Assembly (NCBI RefSeq): GCF_945906775.1
Contig: NZ_CAMDRE010000001.1
Location: 2,232,001-2,296,000 of the forward strand
Direction: 5' to 3'
Source: Citrobacter sp. Marseille-Q6884
Lineage (GTDB): Bacteria; Pseudomonadota; Gammaproteobacteria; Enterobacterales; Enterobacteriaceae
Length of the DNA stretch: 64,000 nucleotides
A program made the translations under genes and the position numbers. The stretch's first letter is position 1. Every line of letters begins with the position of its first letter. Below are positions 15,952 through 24,685 of the stretch, piece after piece. The notes below the pieces were generated by a model, which was not told the DNA's origin, did no database searches, and saw only the letters and a program-made list of their open reading frames with translations.

Positions 15952-18030
15952 TTACGCCTGGTTTTTGGCTTTTGAACGGGAGGTACGTGATTCACCGATC
16001 AGCCAGTCAAAGATGAAAATGATCGCCAGCATCACCACGATAAGGATCGAACCGTAGGCGATAGCCACCCCGTATTCACCGTCTTCCACGCGGTTCAGGA
16101 TATAAGCGGTGGCGACGCGGGTGTCCGGCGTCACGAGGAACACAATGGCGCTGACGGTGGTGATGGCGCGCACGAAGCTGTAGATCAGCGCGGAGAGAAT
16201 AGCCGGGCGCAACAGCGGCAGCAGGATATGCGTAATGGTACGCAGTGAACCCGCGCGCAGGCTGAGAGAGGCTTCATCGAGTGATTTATCAATCTGCCCT
16301 AAGCCTGCGATGCCCGCGCGAATACCGACCGGGACGTTACGCATCACCATTGAGATAATGACGATGGCCGCAGTACCGGTGAGGTACACCGGTGCGCTGT
16401 TAAAGGCCAGAATGTACGATACGCCCGCCACGGTGCCTGGTACCGCAAAGCACAGCATGGTGGTGAACTCGATGGTTTTCTTACCTTTGAACTGCTGGCG
16501 CACGACTATCCACGCAATCAACAGACCGAAGATGGCGGTGATCGGCGCGGCAATGCCAGCGTAGAGGAGGGTGTCGAGCAGTGAAGGCCATGCCCCGTCG
16601 CTCATGCCCTGACCAAACAGCTTGATAAAGTTATCCAGCGTCAGGGTGTAGTCCACGCCCCAGTTCACGGTGAAACTGCCGTAGAAAATGCTGCCGTAGA
16701 GCAGGGCGTTAAAGGCAATCCATACCGCCAGAATCGCCACCACGCTCCACACCAGCGTGACCGGCAGCGGCTGCACGTCGCCGCGATACGATTTACCGGA
16801 AACGGTGACGTAAGAACGTTTGCCGATCCACATATACTGCACGCAGAACACCAGCAGTGAGAACAGCAGCAGGAATGCGCCCAGCGTACTGGCGGCCTGA
16901 TAATCAAGCTGTGAACCGGTGATGTAGAAGTAGATTTGCGTCGCCAGCACGTCGAAGTTACCGCCGAGTACCAGCGGGTTACTGAAGTCGGCGAGCGATT
17001 GCACGACGACGATCAAAAAGGCGTTGGCCAGCGCCGGTTTCAGCAGCGGGACAAATACGCCGTTAAAGGTTTGCCAGCGGCTGGCGCGCAGGGTGTACGA
17101 CGCCTCTTCCAGCGACGGGTGAATGGTTTTGATCGCGCCGTCGAGGATCATAAATGCCATCGGGGTAAAGGCCAGCACCTGCGCCAGCCAGATACCGGTA
17201 AAACCGTACAGCCAGTTGGTGTTAGTCAGCCCAAACCACTCCACCATTAATTCGGTGACGTAACCGGAGCGCCCCATCATTAAGGTGACGCCTAAGCCGA
17301 CAACAAACGGTGGCGTGACGATCGGCAGAATCGAGAAGATACGGCCAATAATGGCGCTGCGTCTGGCGATACGCGTGGTGTAGATCGCCAGCACCAGCCC
17401 GAAGAAGGTACAACCGACGCCGACGGCAATCGACAGCATGATCGAGTTGATGATCACCTGAATGATATGCGCCTGCGACAGCACATTCATAAACGCCAGC
17501 GGGGCGAATTCCCCGGTGTCGTTGGTGAACATCGGGATAAAAATAGCGATGCTCGGCCAGACGATAAAAATACCGATCAGCGCGACAATGGCGGTGAGTG
17601 AACCGATGACGAAACGGTCGCCGCCCAGCCATTCAAGGCGAGTTAACGCCAGGGTCATAATGGCGCCCAGCGCGACAAACAGTACGATGGTCGCGTAGCC
17701 TAAGCCGCGTCCCTCAAGGGTGGCGCTGGCGACAATAAAGGCCATACAGAAAAGCGCCCAGCCCGCGTCCAGGTAGTGGCGGCTACGCTGGTCGCGCCGG
17801 GCTTCATGGAACGGGCGTACCAGCAGCAGGCTCGGCAACAGATACCACAGCCAGCTAATATTGAGATGTGACCAGCCGTAGGCGTCGAGGATCTCGTCGC
17901 GTGTGGATTCCAGCAGGCCATAGTCAAGGCTCCAGCTTGGCAGCAGAGCAAACGCCAGCCAGCCGAGCAAAACCCAAAGAAATATCGCATCCCGTTTTTT
18001 CACGGGATGGAGTGCAAGTGTGTGTGACAT
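15952..18030 (-). CDS. afuB: AfuB, fused permease subunit of sugar-phosphate ABC importer
   Basis: A 692-residue inner-membrane permease of the FbpB type in which two six-segment halves are fused. Each half carries an EAA-type loop contacting AfuC: SLEEASYTLRASRWQTFNGVFVPLLKP in the first (HPSLEEASYTLRASR) and SLDEASLSLRAGSLRT in the second. The N-terminal 130 residues form extra membrane segments. It abuts afuC and follows afuA after 70 nt holding a REP element. Confidence 0.92.
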   Translation of the reverse strand: MSHTLALHPVKKRDAIFLWVLLGWLAFALLPSWSLDYGLLESTRDEILDAYGWSHLNISWLWYLLPSLLLVRPFHEARRDQRSRHYLDAGWALFCMAFIVASATLEGRGLGYATIVLFVALGAIMTLALTRLEWLGGDRFVIGSLTAIVALIGIFIVWPSIAIFIPMFTNDTGEFAPLAFMNVLSQAHIIQVIINSIMLSIAVGVGCTFFGLVLAIYTTRIARRSAIIGRIFSILPIVTPPFVVGLGVTLMMGRSGYVTELMVEWFGLTNTNWLYGFTGIWLAQVLAFTPMAFMILDGAIKTIHPSLEEASYTLRASRWQTFNGVFVPLLKPALANAFLIVVVQSLADFSNPLVLGGNFDVLATQIYFYITGSQLDYQAASTLGAFLLLFSLLVFCVQYMWIGKRSYVTVSGKSYRGDVQPLPVTLVWSVVAILAVWIAFNALLYGSIFYGSFTVNWGVDYTLTLDNFIKLFGQGMSDGAWPSLLDTLLYAGIAAPITAIFGLLIAWIVVRQQFKGKKTIEFTTMLCFAVPGTVAGVSYILAFNSAPVYLTGTAAIVIISMVMRNVPVGIRAGIAGLGQIDKSLDEASLSLRAGSLRTITHILLPLLRPAILSALIYSFVRAITTVSAIVFLVTPDTRVATAYILNRVEDGEYGVAIAYGSILIVVMLAIIFIFDWLIGESRTSRSKAKNQA

Positions 18031-18050
18031 AAGCGGTTCCGGTATTTCAG

Positions 18051-18080
18051 GCCGGGCAGGGCGTTACGCCGCTACCCGGC
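18051..18080. repeat. REP element between afuA and afuB
   Basis: GCCGGGCAGGGCG and its near complement CGCCGCTACCCGGC form a REP-type hairpin inside the operon, directly after the binding-protein gene. Such intra-operon REPs (malE-malF is the known case) protect the upstream mRNA from 3' decay and raise binding-protein yield. Confidence 0.8.
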
Positions 18081-18100
18081 AAATGATCGCAAATGCAGGC

Positions 18101-19132
18101 TTATTTACCCATCTTCACTTCGCTGACCCATTTGTTGATCAAGGCTTTACGCACATCGGTAGAGCCGTACTTATCCATGTCGTAATTGATCAGTTTCAGG
18201 TCATCGAGTTTCAGTGAGTTGGGCGAGGTCTCAGCGGTGGTGTTGGTCAGGATCTGATAGGATTTGCCTTTCTTCCATGCCAGCTCCTGGGCGTCTTTTG
18301 ACAGTACCCAGTCAACGAACAGTTTGGCGTTTTCGAGATTACGCGCCCCTTTCAGGATGCTGACGCCGCCAATTTCATAACCGGTACCTTCGCAAGGGGA
18401 GATCAGCTCCAGCGGTGCGCCCTGTTCTTTTTCCAGCGAGTAATCGTGCAGGAAGCCAATACCGATCGCCGTTTCACCACGGGCGGCGTTACGCGCCGGG
18501 GCAATGCCGGATTTGGTGTACTGGGAAACGTTAGCGTTGAGTTGCTTCAGGTAATCAAAGGCCTGATCTTCCCCCCACAACTGGGCGAAGGTCGCCAGCG
18601 CGGTGTAAGCAGTGCCGGAACTTTGCGGATCAGCAATCTGAATTTCACCTTTGTATTCCGGTTTGGTCAGATCTTTCCAGCATTTTGGCACTGGCAGGTT
18701 TTTCTCTTTCAGGCGCTGCGTATTGACGCCAAAGCCCAGAATACCGACGTAAACCGCTGATGAGAGGTTACCTTTTACTTTTGCCGGATCGCGGAATTTC
18801 TCCATGATCTGCTCAAGATTTGGCGATTTATAGGGCTGCAGCAGACCCATTTCACCCGCCTGAGACTGCGGGTCCAGGGTTCCGCCGTACCAGACATCCG
18901 CCTGTGGGTTTTTCTTCTCGGCGTCAACTTTCGCCAGCGTACTGCCCGAACCGTTACGAATGAACGAGGTCTTCACATCATATTTATCACCGAAGGCTTT
19001 GGTTTCGGCTTCGCACATCTCGTTGGTGGCGCTGCAATAGACCACCAGACGGCCTTGAGCCTGTGCTGCACTGCTGAAGGCAGCCAACGCCAGAGCGGAG
19101 GCAATCAGGGTAGAGGTAAGCGTCAGTTTCAT
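18101..19132 (-). CDS. afuA: AfuA, periplasmic sugar-phosphate-binding protein
   Basis: A 343-residue periplasmic binding protein with a clear Sec signal (MKLTLTSTLIASALALAAF, cleavage after AQA near residue 25). It belongs to the FbpA-like iron-binding fold, but AfuA homologues bind glucose-6-phosphate, fructose-6-phosphate and related sugar phosphates. The mature protein starts QGRLVVYCSATNEMCEAE, with two early cysteines that could pair. Its ATG overlaps the stop of the UhpC-like gene by 4 nt, which ties transporter and sensor into one transcript. Confidence 0.92.
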   Translation of the reverse strand: MKLTLTSTLIASALALAAFSSAAQAQGRLVVYCSATNEMCEAETKAFGDKYDVKTSFIRNGSGSTLAKVDAEKKNPQADVWYGGTLDPQSQAGEMGLLQPYKSPNLEQIMEKFRDPAKVKGNLSSAVYVGILGFGVNTQRLKEKNLPVPKCWKDLTKPEYKGEIQIADPQSSGTAYTALATFAQLWGEDQAFDYLKQLNANVSQYTKSGIAPARNAARGETAIGIGFLHDYSLEKEQGAPLELISPCEGTGYEIGGVSILKGARNLENAKLFVDWVLSKDAQELAWKKGKSYQILTNTTAETSPNSLKLDDLKLINYDMDKYGSTDVRKALINKWVSEVKMGK

Positions 19133-20433
19133 TGTTTTATCCTTTGACTGAGAGAAGGGGTAATGCCTGCAATGAGCAGCGGCATCAGCAATAAACCCAT
19201 AAAGACAGCGGCAACCGAGAGCAAACTGAACATTCCCGACCAGCCATAATGTTCAATGACCAGCGACAGCGGCCAACCCGCCAGCGCGGCCCCCAGATAG
19301 GCGAACAGCCCGAGAAAACCGGTGATAGAACCTGCCGCTGCCTTGTGTCCGCATTCGACCGCCGCCAGGCCAATCAACATCTGTGGGCCAAACACAAAAA
19401 AGCCCACGGTAAAGAAACAGACCGCCAGCAGCGCGTAATGGTGAACCGGCGCCAGCCACAGGGCGGCGACAGAGACCATTAGCCCTAGCGTGAACAACAA
19501 AATCATTGGCGCGCGCTGCCCGCTGAACAGCAAATCTGAACCCCATCCGGCAAACAGTGCGCCGAGCAAACCGCCAACTTCAAACAGCATCACCGTGGCG
19601 TTGGCGCTGAGCAGGTTGACGCCGTGGCTCTCCGTCAGCCAGATATTGCCCCAGTCGTTGAGGGCAATGCGGATCAAATAGACCAGCACATACGACACGC
19701 CGAGCAGCCAGATCATCGGGTTTTTCAGCATCGTCGTGCGTAACATCTGCCACAGCCCCATCGGCGGGCTTTGCTGCTCCTGACGCAACTCCAGCGGGTC
19801 ATGTCGCCACTCGCCCACTGTCGGTAATCCCTCTTCCTGGGGCGTGCCTTTGAGTTGCAGGGTAAGCCAGATACCCAACGCCATGCTGATGATCCCCGGT
19901 GTCAGCATCGCGGCCTGCCAGCCCCACCAGTGGGCGGCGAAGGCGCTAATCAGCGGGATCACCGCCCCGCCAATGTTGATCGACATGTTCCAGCATCCCC
20001 ACCAGAAGCCACGTTCGTTGCGCGAGTACCAGTGGGTCAGCAGTCGGGCACAGGGCGGCCAGCCCCAGCCCTGAAAAAATCCGTTTAACGACCAGACCAC
20101 CAGTAGCAACGTCAGGGATTCGCCAAAGGCGAACACCACGTTTAAGACGCCGGTGGCGAACAGGCCAATCCCCATAAACGCGCGTTGCCCGTGACTGTCA
20201 TGCCACAGCCCGGCGGTAAACTTGGATAAGCCGTAGGTCAGATAAAACAGTGACCCCAGCAGGCCGATATCGCCTTTATCCAGCCCCAGATCCGTTTGCA
20301 ATGCCGGAAGTACGTAGTTGACGCTTTTGCGCGTCAGGTAAAACGCCGCGTAGCCAATCACCATGCACATCAGTAGCCGGGGACGAAGCGCCCGGTAGCG
20401 TTGATTGATTTCAGTTGCTGCGCCTGCGTGCAT
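19129..20433 (-). CDS. UhpC-like MFS sugar-phosphate sensor/transporter
   Basis: A 434-residue organophosphate:phosphate antiporter-family protein with about 12 membrane segments. Segment-1 region YAAFYLTRKSVNYVLPAL and FFQGWGWPPCARLLTHWYSRNERGFWWG are typical of UhpC/UhpT/GlpT. UhpC senses external glucose-6-phosphate and stimulates UhpB. Here it lies downstream of UhpA/UhpB-like genes and overlaps afuA, so its job is more likely sensing than bulk uptake; that is inferred from position. Confidence 0.85.
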   Translation of the reverse strand: MHAGAATEINQRYRALRPRLLMCMVIGYAAFYLTRKSVNYVLPALQTDLGLDKGDIGLLGSLFYLTYGLSKFTAGLWHDSHGQRAFMGIGLFATGVLNVVFAFGESLTLLLVVWSLNGFFQGWGWPPCARLLTHWYSRNERGFWWGCWNMSINIGGAVIPLISAFAAHWWGWQAAMLTPGIISMALGIWLTLQLKGTPQEEGLPTVGEWRHDPLELRQEQQSPPMGLWQMLRTTMLKNPMIWLLGVSYVLVYLIRIALNDWGNIWLTESHGVNLLSANATVMLFEVGGLLGALFAGWGSDLLFSGQRAPMILLFTLGLMVSVAALWLAPVHHYALLAVCFFTVGFFVFGPQMLIGLAAVECGHKAAAGSITGFLGLFAYLGAALAGWPLSLVIEHYGWSGMFSLLSVAAVFMGLLLMPLLIAGITPSLSQRIKQ

Positions 20434-20488
20434 AGCCGTCTCCGTTTTGCTGACTATAAGAAAGTGAAACCGAAAGGGGATGAGACAA

Positions 20489-20498
20489 AGTCCGGACT
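20489..20498. promoter_or_regulatory. palindrome upstream of the UhpC-like gene
   Basis: AGTCCGGACT is a perfect 10-bp palindrome in the 84-nt gap between kinase and UhpC-like genes, with further GTC/GAC repeats around it. It is a candidate target of the adjacent response regulator. Confidence 0.3.
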
Positions 20499-20517
20499 GA
20501 CTAAGACTTTTTCCTGG

Positions 20518-22059
20518 TTAAGGACGGGTTTGTTGTAAATTTGTGGGCAGGTTAACAATTACCCGCGTGCCGCCCTGTGATTCGAGCGTCAGTTCGCCGC
20601 CGAGCGCATTGACGCGCTCACGCATTCCCTGGATACCGAAGCCGGACATTTTTTCGGGATGAATGCCGACGCCGTTGTCGTCCACCTGCAGACAGAGATG
20701 CTGTTCCTGCTGGCGTAGCACTATCGACACGTCGCTGGCGTTGGCATGTTTACAGACGTTATTGAGTAACTCCTGCAACAGGCGGTAAAGGGTAAACCTG
20801 ACGGTTTCATTTTCTGGTGTGGTGTCCAGCTGATAGTCAAACCGACAGCGAATGCCCCGTTCGCCAAAGGCAAACTCATTCACCAGATGATGCAACGCAT
20901 CTTTAAAGGAGAGCTCATCGAGTGCGGGCGGGCGTAGCTGGCGCAATAGCTGACGGGTGGAGTGATGAATGCGCCGGGCAAGGTCGTTGATTTGATTTGC
21001 CGCCTCCAGCGATTGCGCCGGATTGTGCGCCCGTTTGACCAACTGCGACTGGATTTGAATGGCGGTAATGTTCTGACCAATCTCGTCATGCAGCTCCCGC
21101 GCGAGGCTCTTACGCGTATTTTCTTCGGTGCGGATCAACTGTTCGGTCAACGCCCGTCGCGCCGTCAGTTCGGCTTCCAGACGCTGGCGGTAGTGGTGCA
21201 GGTTTTGCGCCAGATGCTGTTGGCGGCTGATGGCAATCCCCAGACCGATACCGAGCAGCGCCTGAGTGGCGAGAAAAATCTCCAGCTCGATAAGATTACT
21301 GAATCCCACGCCTATCTGGCGCGCGATAGTGATCATCATGCTGCCGAGCAGCCCGGATAAGACACCTCCCTGCCAGCCGAATTTCCATGCCATCACCACG
21401 TTTGGCAGGAATACCACAATCAACAGCAGGCGCTCGATGTCCGGCGACAGAATCATCTGTGTACCGATGCCGATAATGAAAAACAGGCTGCACCAGATGA
21501 TAAGGGACGTGCGCAGCGGGGGATTGCTGGTATCCAGTCCGAGTAAATGATATCGGTGCTGTTGGCGCAGGAATTCGTAGATCAAATAGACAAACGGCGT
21601 CAACAGCACGCCGCCGGTAAACGAAGCCAGACCTGTCAGCGTTGCCGGGCTTTGGATAAAGGGGGAAAGCAGTGCGGTGTTGAGCAATGACGTGACGGTG
21701 ACGGCGGCCAGCAACAGCGTTAATCGCTGCCAGTAAAGCGGGAAACGGTGCCAGTACGATTGCCCGATACTGGCCGGCAACAGGCTAATCAGCGGCGCCG
21801 CCAGCAGGATGTAGCCATTCAATAACTGCTCGCTGTGCAACCACAACAACATCAGTATCGGCGGCAACACCAGCGCGGGCCAGTATCGCCGTGAAAGCAG
21901 GATTAATAGCGCGAGATAGACGCCGTGCGGCAGAAATAACGCTGCCTGCTGACCGTTATGGGTCAGGTAAAAACCCAGCGTCCATAGCATCAACCAGCCC
22001 GATCCCCAGGCCAGCAGAATAAACAGGGAGATCACCCAATGGCGAGCGGAACGCGACAT
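20518..22059 (-). CDS. UhpB-like membrane sensor histidine kinase
   Basis: A 513-residue kinase. Residues 1-280 form a multi-pass membrane domain of the MASE1/UhpB type. A HisKA_3 dimerisation helix follows with phosphoacceptor His324 in ARELHDEIGQN. The ATPase domain has N-box LLQELLNNVCKHANA, G1 VDDNGVG and G2 GFGIQGMRERV. This matches NarX/UhpB-class kinases that pair with LuxR-type regulators. A longer frame from 22122 exists, but MSRSARHW at 22059 overlaps the regulator stop (TAATG) and is the likely start. Confidence 0.88.
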   Translation of the reverse strand: MSRSARHWVISLFILLAWGSGWLMLWTLGFYLTHNGQQAALFLPHGVYLALLILLSRRYWPALVLPPILMLLWLHSEQLLNGYILLAAPLISLLPASIGQSYWHRFPLYWQRLTLLLAAVTVTSLLNTALLSPFIQSPATLTGLASFTGGVLLTPFVYLIYEFLRQQHRYHLLGLDTSNPPLRTSLIIWCSLFFIIGIGTQMILSPDIERLLLIVVFLPNVVMAWKFGWQGGVLSGLLGSMMITIARQIGVGFSNLIELEIFLATQALLGIGLGIAISRQQHLAQNLHHYRQRLEAELTARRALTEQLIRTEENTRKSLARELHDEIGQNITAIQIQSQLVKRAHNPAQSLEAANQINDLARRIHHSTRQLLRQLRPPALDELSFKDALHHLVNEFAFGERGIRCRFDYQLDTTPENETVRFTLYRLLQELLNNVCKHANASDVSIVLRQQEQHLCLQVDDNGVGIHPEKMSGFGIQGMRERVNALGGELTLESQGGTRVIVNLPTNLQQTRP

Positions 22060-22688
22060 TAATGCCCCGTCAGTAACTGGTGGTCGAGGGCAAAATGCAC
22101 CAGATCGATGGTGCTGTGGCACTGTAGTTTGCCGAGAACGTTCGCACGGTGGACATGTACCGTTTTGTGGCTGAGGTCGAGCTTAAAGGCGATTTCTTTC
22201 ACGCTGTCGCCTTTGACCAGCAGATCAAACACTTCGCGCTCGCGTGGCGTCAGTACTTCCAGTACCTGTGCAGGTTGTTCGCCGCCGCGTAATGCCCGTA
22301 AGGCATCGGCACACAGATAATGTCCACCCATCCCCACCGAACGTACCGCCTGAACCAGCTCCTCCGGGCCGCAGCGTTTGGTGAGATAGCCGCTGGCGCC
22401 CGCATCCAGTGCGCTTTGTACAAACGTTGGCGCATCATAGATGCTGAGGATAATGGCGCGAAAATCAGGTTTTTGCGCCCGCAGGCGTTTCAACAGGCTC
22501 AGACCGTTTTCATCCGGCATGGCGATATCCATGACCGCCACGCTGACATCATCGCGCAGCAATGCAGGCCAGGCCTGAGCTGCGCTACTGTACTGACCAA
22601 TGACGCTGAGATCATCTTCGAGACTGAGTAATTGCGCAAAGCCGGAACGCACCACCACATGGTCATCCACCAGCACAACATGAATCAT
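22059..22688 (-). CDS. UhpA-like response regulator (NarL/FixJ family)
   Basis: A 209-residue regulator. The receiver domain has the acidic pair in LVDDH, phosphoacceptor Asp54 in VAVMDIAMPDENG, and Lys in GYLTKRC. A LuxR-type DNA-binding domain follows (LTPREREVFDLLVKGDSVKEIAFKLDLS). Its start is 256 nt from divergent tauA. The UhpA-UhpB-UhpC order is kept, but the effector gene is AfuABC instead of UhpT. It is therefore predicted to activate the UhpC-like/afuABC transcript in response to sugar phosphates. Confidence 0.88.
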   Translation of the reverse strand: MIHVVLVDDHVVVRSGFAQLLSLEDDLSVIGQYSSAAQAWPALLRDDVSVAVMDIAMPDENGLSLLKRLRAQKPDFRAIILSIYDAPTFVQSALDAGASGYLTKRCGPEELVQAVRSVGMGGHYLCADALRALRGGEQPAQVLEVLTPREREVFDLLVKGDSVKEIAFKLDLSHKTVHVHRANVLGKLQCHSTIDLVHFALDHQLLTGH

Positions 22689-22943
22689 TTTCTTGCTCTC
22701 TTACCTGATAATGGCCTCTATGATGCCTGCCAGCGCTGCACTGGCAATCATCGGAGTGCGGTTATGTAACGAATGTAACAAAACCGCAATAAAAATGCGT
22801 GGCGCGGTTTTTGTGGAAAATCACTAACCTTTGCCGCTTTTTTTCTAAAAACAGATCGCTATTAGCCAGAATTTTTAATTCCTTTATCAAATTCAACCGC
22901 AACGAAATACTGCCCCCATAACAAGACAGGGGAGCAGACAAAC

Positions 22944-23906
22944 ATGGCTATTTCATCGCGTAATACACTGGTTGCCGCGCTGGCATTCATCGCATTTCAG
23001 GCGCAGGCGGTGAACGTTACCGTTGCGTATCAGACTTCCGCAGAGCCGGCCAAAGTGGCACAAGCGGATAACACCTTTGCTAAAGCGAGCGGCGCGACCG
23101 TTGACTGGCGCAAATTCGACAGCGGCGCGAGCATCGTCAGGGCGCTGGCTTCCGGCGATGTGCAGATTGGCAACCTCGGCTCAAGCCCGCTGGCGGTCGC
23201 TGCCAGTCAGCAGGTGCCCATTGAGGTCTTTCTGCTGGCCTCAAAGCTCGGTAACTCCGAAGCGCTGGTGGTGAAGAAGAACATCAGTAAACCGGAAGAT
23301 CTGATCGGCAAACGCATTGCGGTGCCGTTTATCTCAACGACCCATTACAGCCTGCTGGCGGCGCTAAAACACTGGGGGATCAAACCCGGTCAGGTAGAGA
23401 TTGTGAACCTGCAACCGCCGGCGATTATTGCCGCCTGGCAGCGTGGGGATATTGATGGTGCCTACGTCTGGGCGCCTGCGGTTAACGCGCTGGAAAAAGA
23501 CGGCAAGGTGTTAACCGACTCTGAAAAAGTGGGGCAATGGGGCGCGCCGACGCTGGATGTGTGGGTGGTGCGCAAAGATTTTGCCGAGAAGCATCCTGAA
23601 GTCGTCAAAGCGTTCGCGAAAAGCGCCATTGATGCGCAGCAGCCCTATATCGCCAATCCCGATGAGTGGTTGAAACAGCCCGAGAATATCAGCAAGTTGG
23701 CACGCCTGAGTGGCGTCCCGGAAGCAGATGTGCCGGGGCTGGTGAAAGGCAACACCTATCTGACACCGCAACAACAAACCGCCGAGCTGACCGGGCCGGT
23801 AAACAAAGCCATTATCGATACGGCGCAGTTCCTCAAAGATCAGGGCAAAGTCCCTGCCGTGGCGACGGACTACAGCCAGTACGTTACCGATCGCTTCGTG
23901 CAATAA
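22944..23906 (+). CDS. tauA: TauA, periplasmic taurine-binding protein
   Basis: A 320-residue substrate-binding protein of the SsuA/TauA family with signal peptide MAISSRNTLVAALAFIAFQAQA. It delivers taurine to TauBC for use as a sulfur source. GDVQIGNLGSSPLAVA and WQRGDIDGAYVWAPA are family signatures. AGGGGAG at 22928-22934 precedes the ATG. In E. coli transcription needs CysB and Cbl under sulfate limitation. The 255-nt upstream gap, shared with the UhpA-like gene, holds an AAAACCGC/GCGGTTTT inverted repeat and a GAATT-TTT-AATTC palindrome at 22869-22881. Confidence 0.95.
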   Translation: MAISSRNTLVAALAFIAFQAQAVNVTVAYQTSAEPAKVAQADNTFAKASGATVDWRKFDSGASIVRALASGDVQIGNLGSSPLAVAASQQVPIEVFLLASKLGNSEALVVKKNISKPEDLIGKRIAVPFISTTHYSLLAALKHWGIKPGQVEIVNLQPPAIIAAWQRGDIDGAYVWAPAVNALEKDGKVLTDSEKVGQWGAPTLDVWVVRKDFAEKHPEVVKAFAKSAIDAQQPYIANPDEWLKQPENISKLARLSGVPEADVPGLVKGNTYLTPQQQTAELTGPVNKAIIDTAQFLKDQGKVPAVATDYSQYVTDRFVQ

Positions 23907-23917
23907 AGGGGGCGCCG

Positions 23918-24685
23918 ATGCTGCAAATCTCTCATCTCACCGCCAGCTACGGGGGCAAGCCTGTACTGGACGATATCAATCTGACGCTGGAGAGCGCAGA
24001 GCTGCTGGTGGTGCTCGGGCCTTCTGGCTGCGGAAAAACGACACTGCTGAATCTGATTGCCGGATTCGTGCCGTATCAGCACGGCAGCATTACCCTGGCC
24101 GGAAAAAAGGTCGAGGGGCCAGGCGCCGAGCGTGGGGTTGTGTTCCAGAACGAAGGCCTGTTGCCCTGGCGTAACGTGCAGGATAACGTCGGATTGGGTC
24201 TGCAGCTGGCAGGCGTCGAGAGATCGCAGCGTCAACGCGTCGCACAAGAGATGCTAAGGAAGGTGGGGCTGAAGGGCGCGGAGAAACGTTATATCTGGCA
24301 GCTTTCTGGTGGACAACGTCAGCGTGTTGGCATTGCCCGGGCACTGGCGGCGAATCCGCAGCTATTGCTGCTGGACGAACCTTTTGGCGCGCTCGATGCT
24401 TTTACCCGCGAACAGATGCAAACCCTGCTGCTGAAACTGTGGCATGAGACCGGTAAACAGGTGCTGCTGATTACCCACGATATTGAAGAGGCCGTGTTTA
24501 TGGCCACCGAACTGGTGTTGCTGTCTCCGGGACCAGGGCGGGTGCTTGAACGTTTGCCGCTGAATTTTGCGCGCCGTTTTGTGGCCGGAGAAGCCAGCCG
24601 CAGCATCAAGTCCGATCCCGCGTTTATTGCGATGCGCGAGTACGTGCTAAGCCGCGTTTTTGCGCAACGGGAGGCGTTCTCATGA
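23918..24685 (+). CDS. tauB: TauB, taurine ABC transporter ATPase
   Basis: A 255-residue ABC ATPase: Walker A GPSGCGKTTLL, signature LSGGQRQRVGIARAL, Walker B LLLLDEPFGALD and the H-loop ITHDIEEAV. It powers taurine import. The frame is open upstream into tauA sequence, but ATG 23918, after GGGGGCG, gives the family length and the known N-terminus. It overlaps tauC by 4 nt. Confidence 0.96.
   Translation: MLQISHLTASYGGKPVLDDINLTLESAELLVVLGPSGCGKTTLLNLIAGFVPYQHGSITLAGKKVEGPGAERGVVFQNEGLLPWRNVQDNVGLGLQLAGVERSQRQRVAQEMLRKVGLKGAEKRYIWQLSGGQRQRVGIARALAANPQLLLLDEPFGALDAFTREQMQTLLLKLWHETGKQVLLITHDIEEAVFMATELVLLSPGPGRVLERLPLNFARRFVAGEASRSIKSDPAFIAMREYVLSRVFAQREAFS

Noticed and set aside
14894..19132. 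AfuABC as a ferric iron transporter
   Set aside because: The fold is FbpA-like, but the sequence nearly equals the Afu proteins reported to bind hexose phosphates, and the adjacent UhpABC-like genes support sugar phosphates; iron remains a minor alternative.
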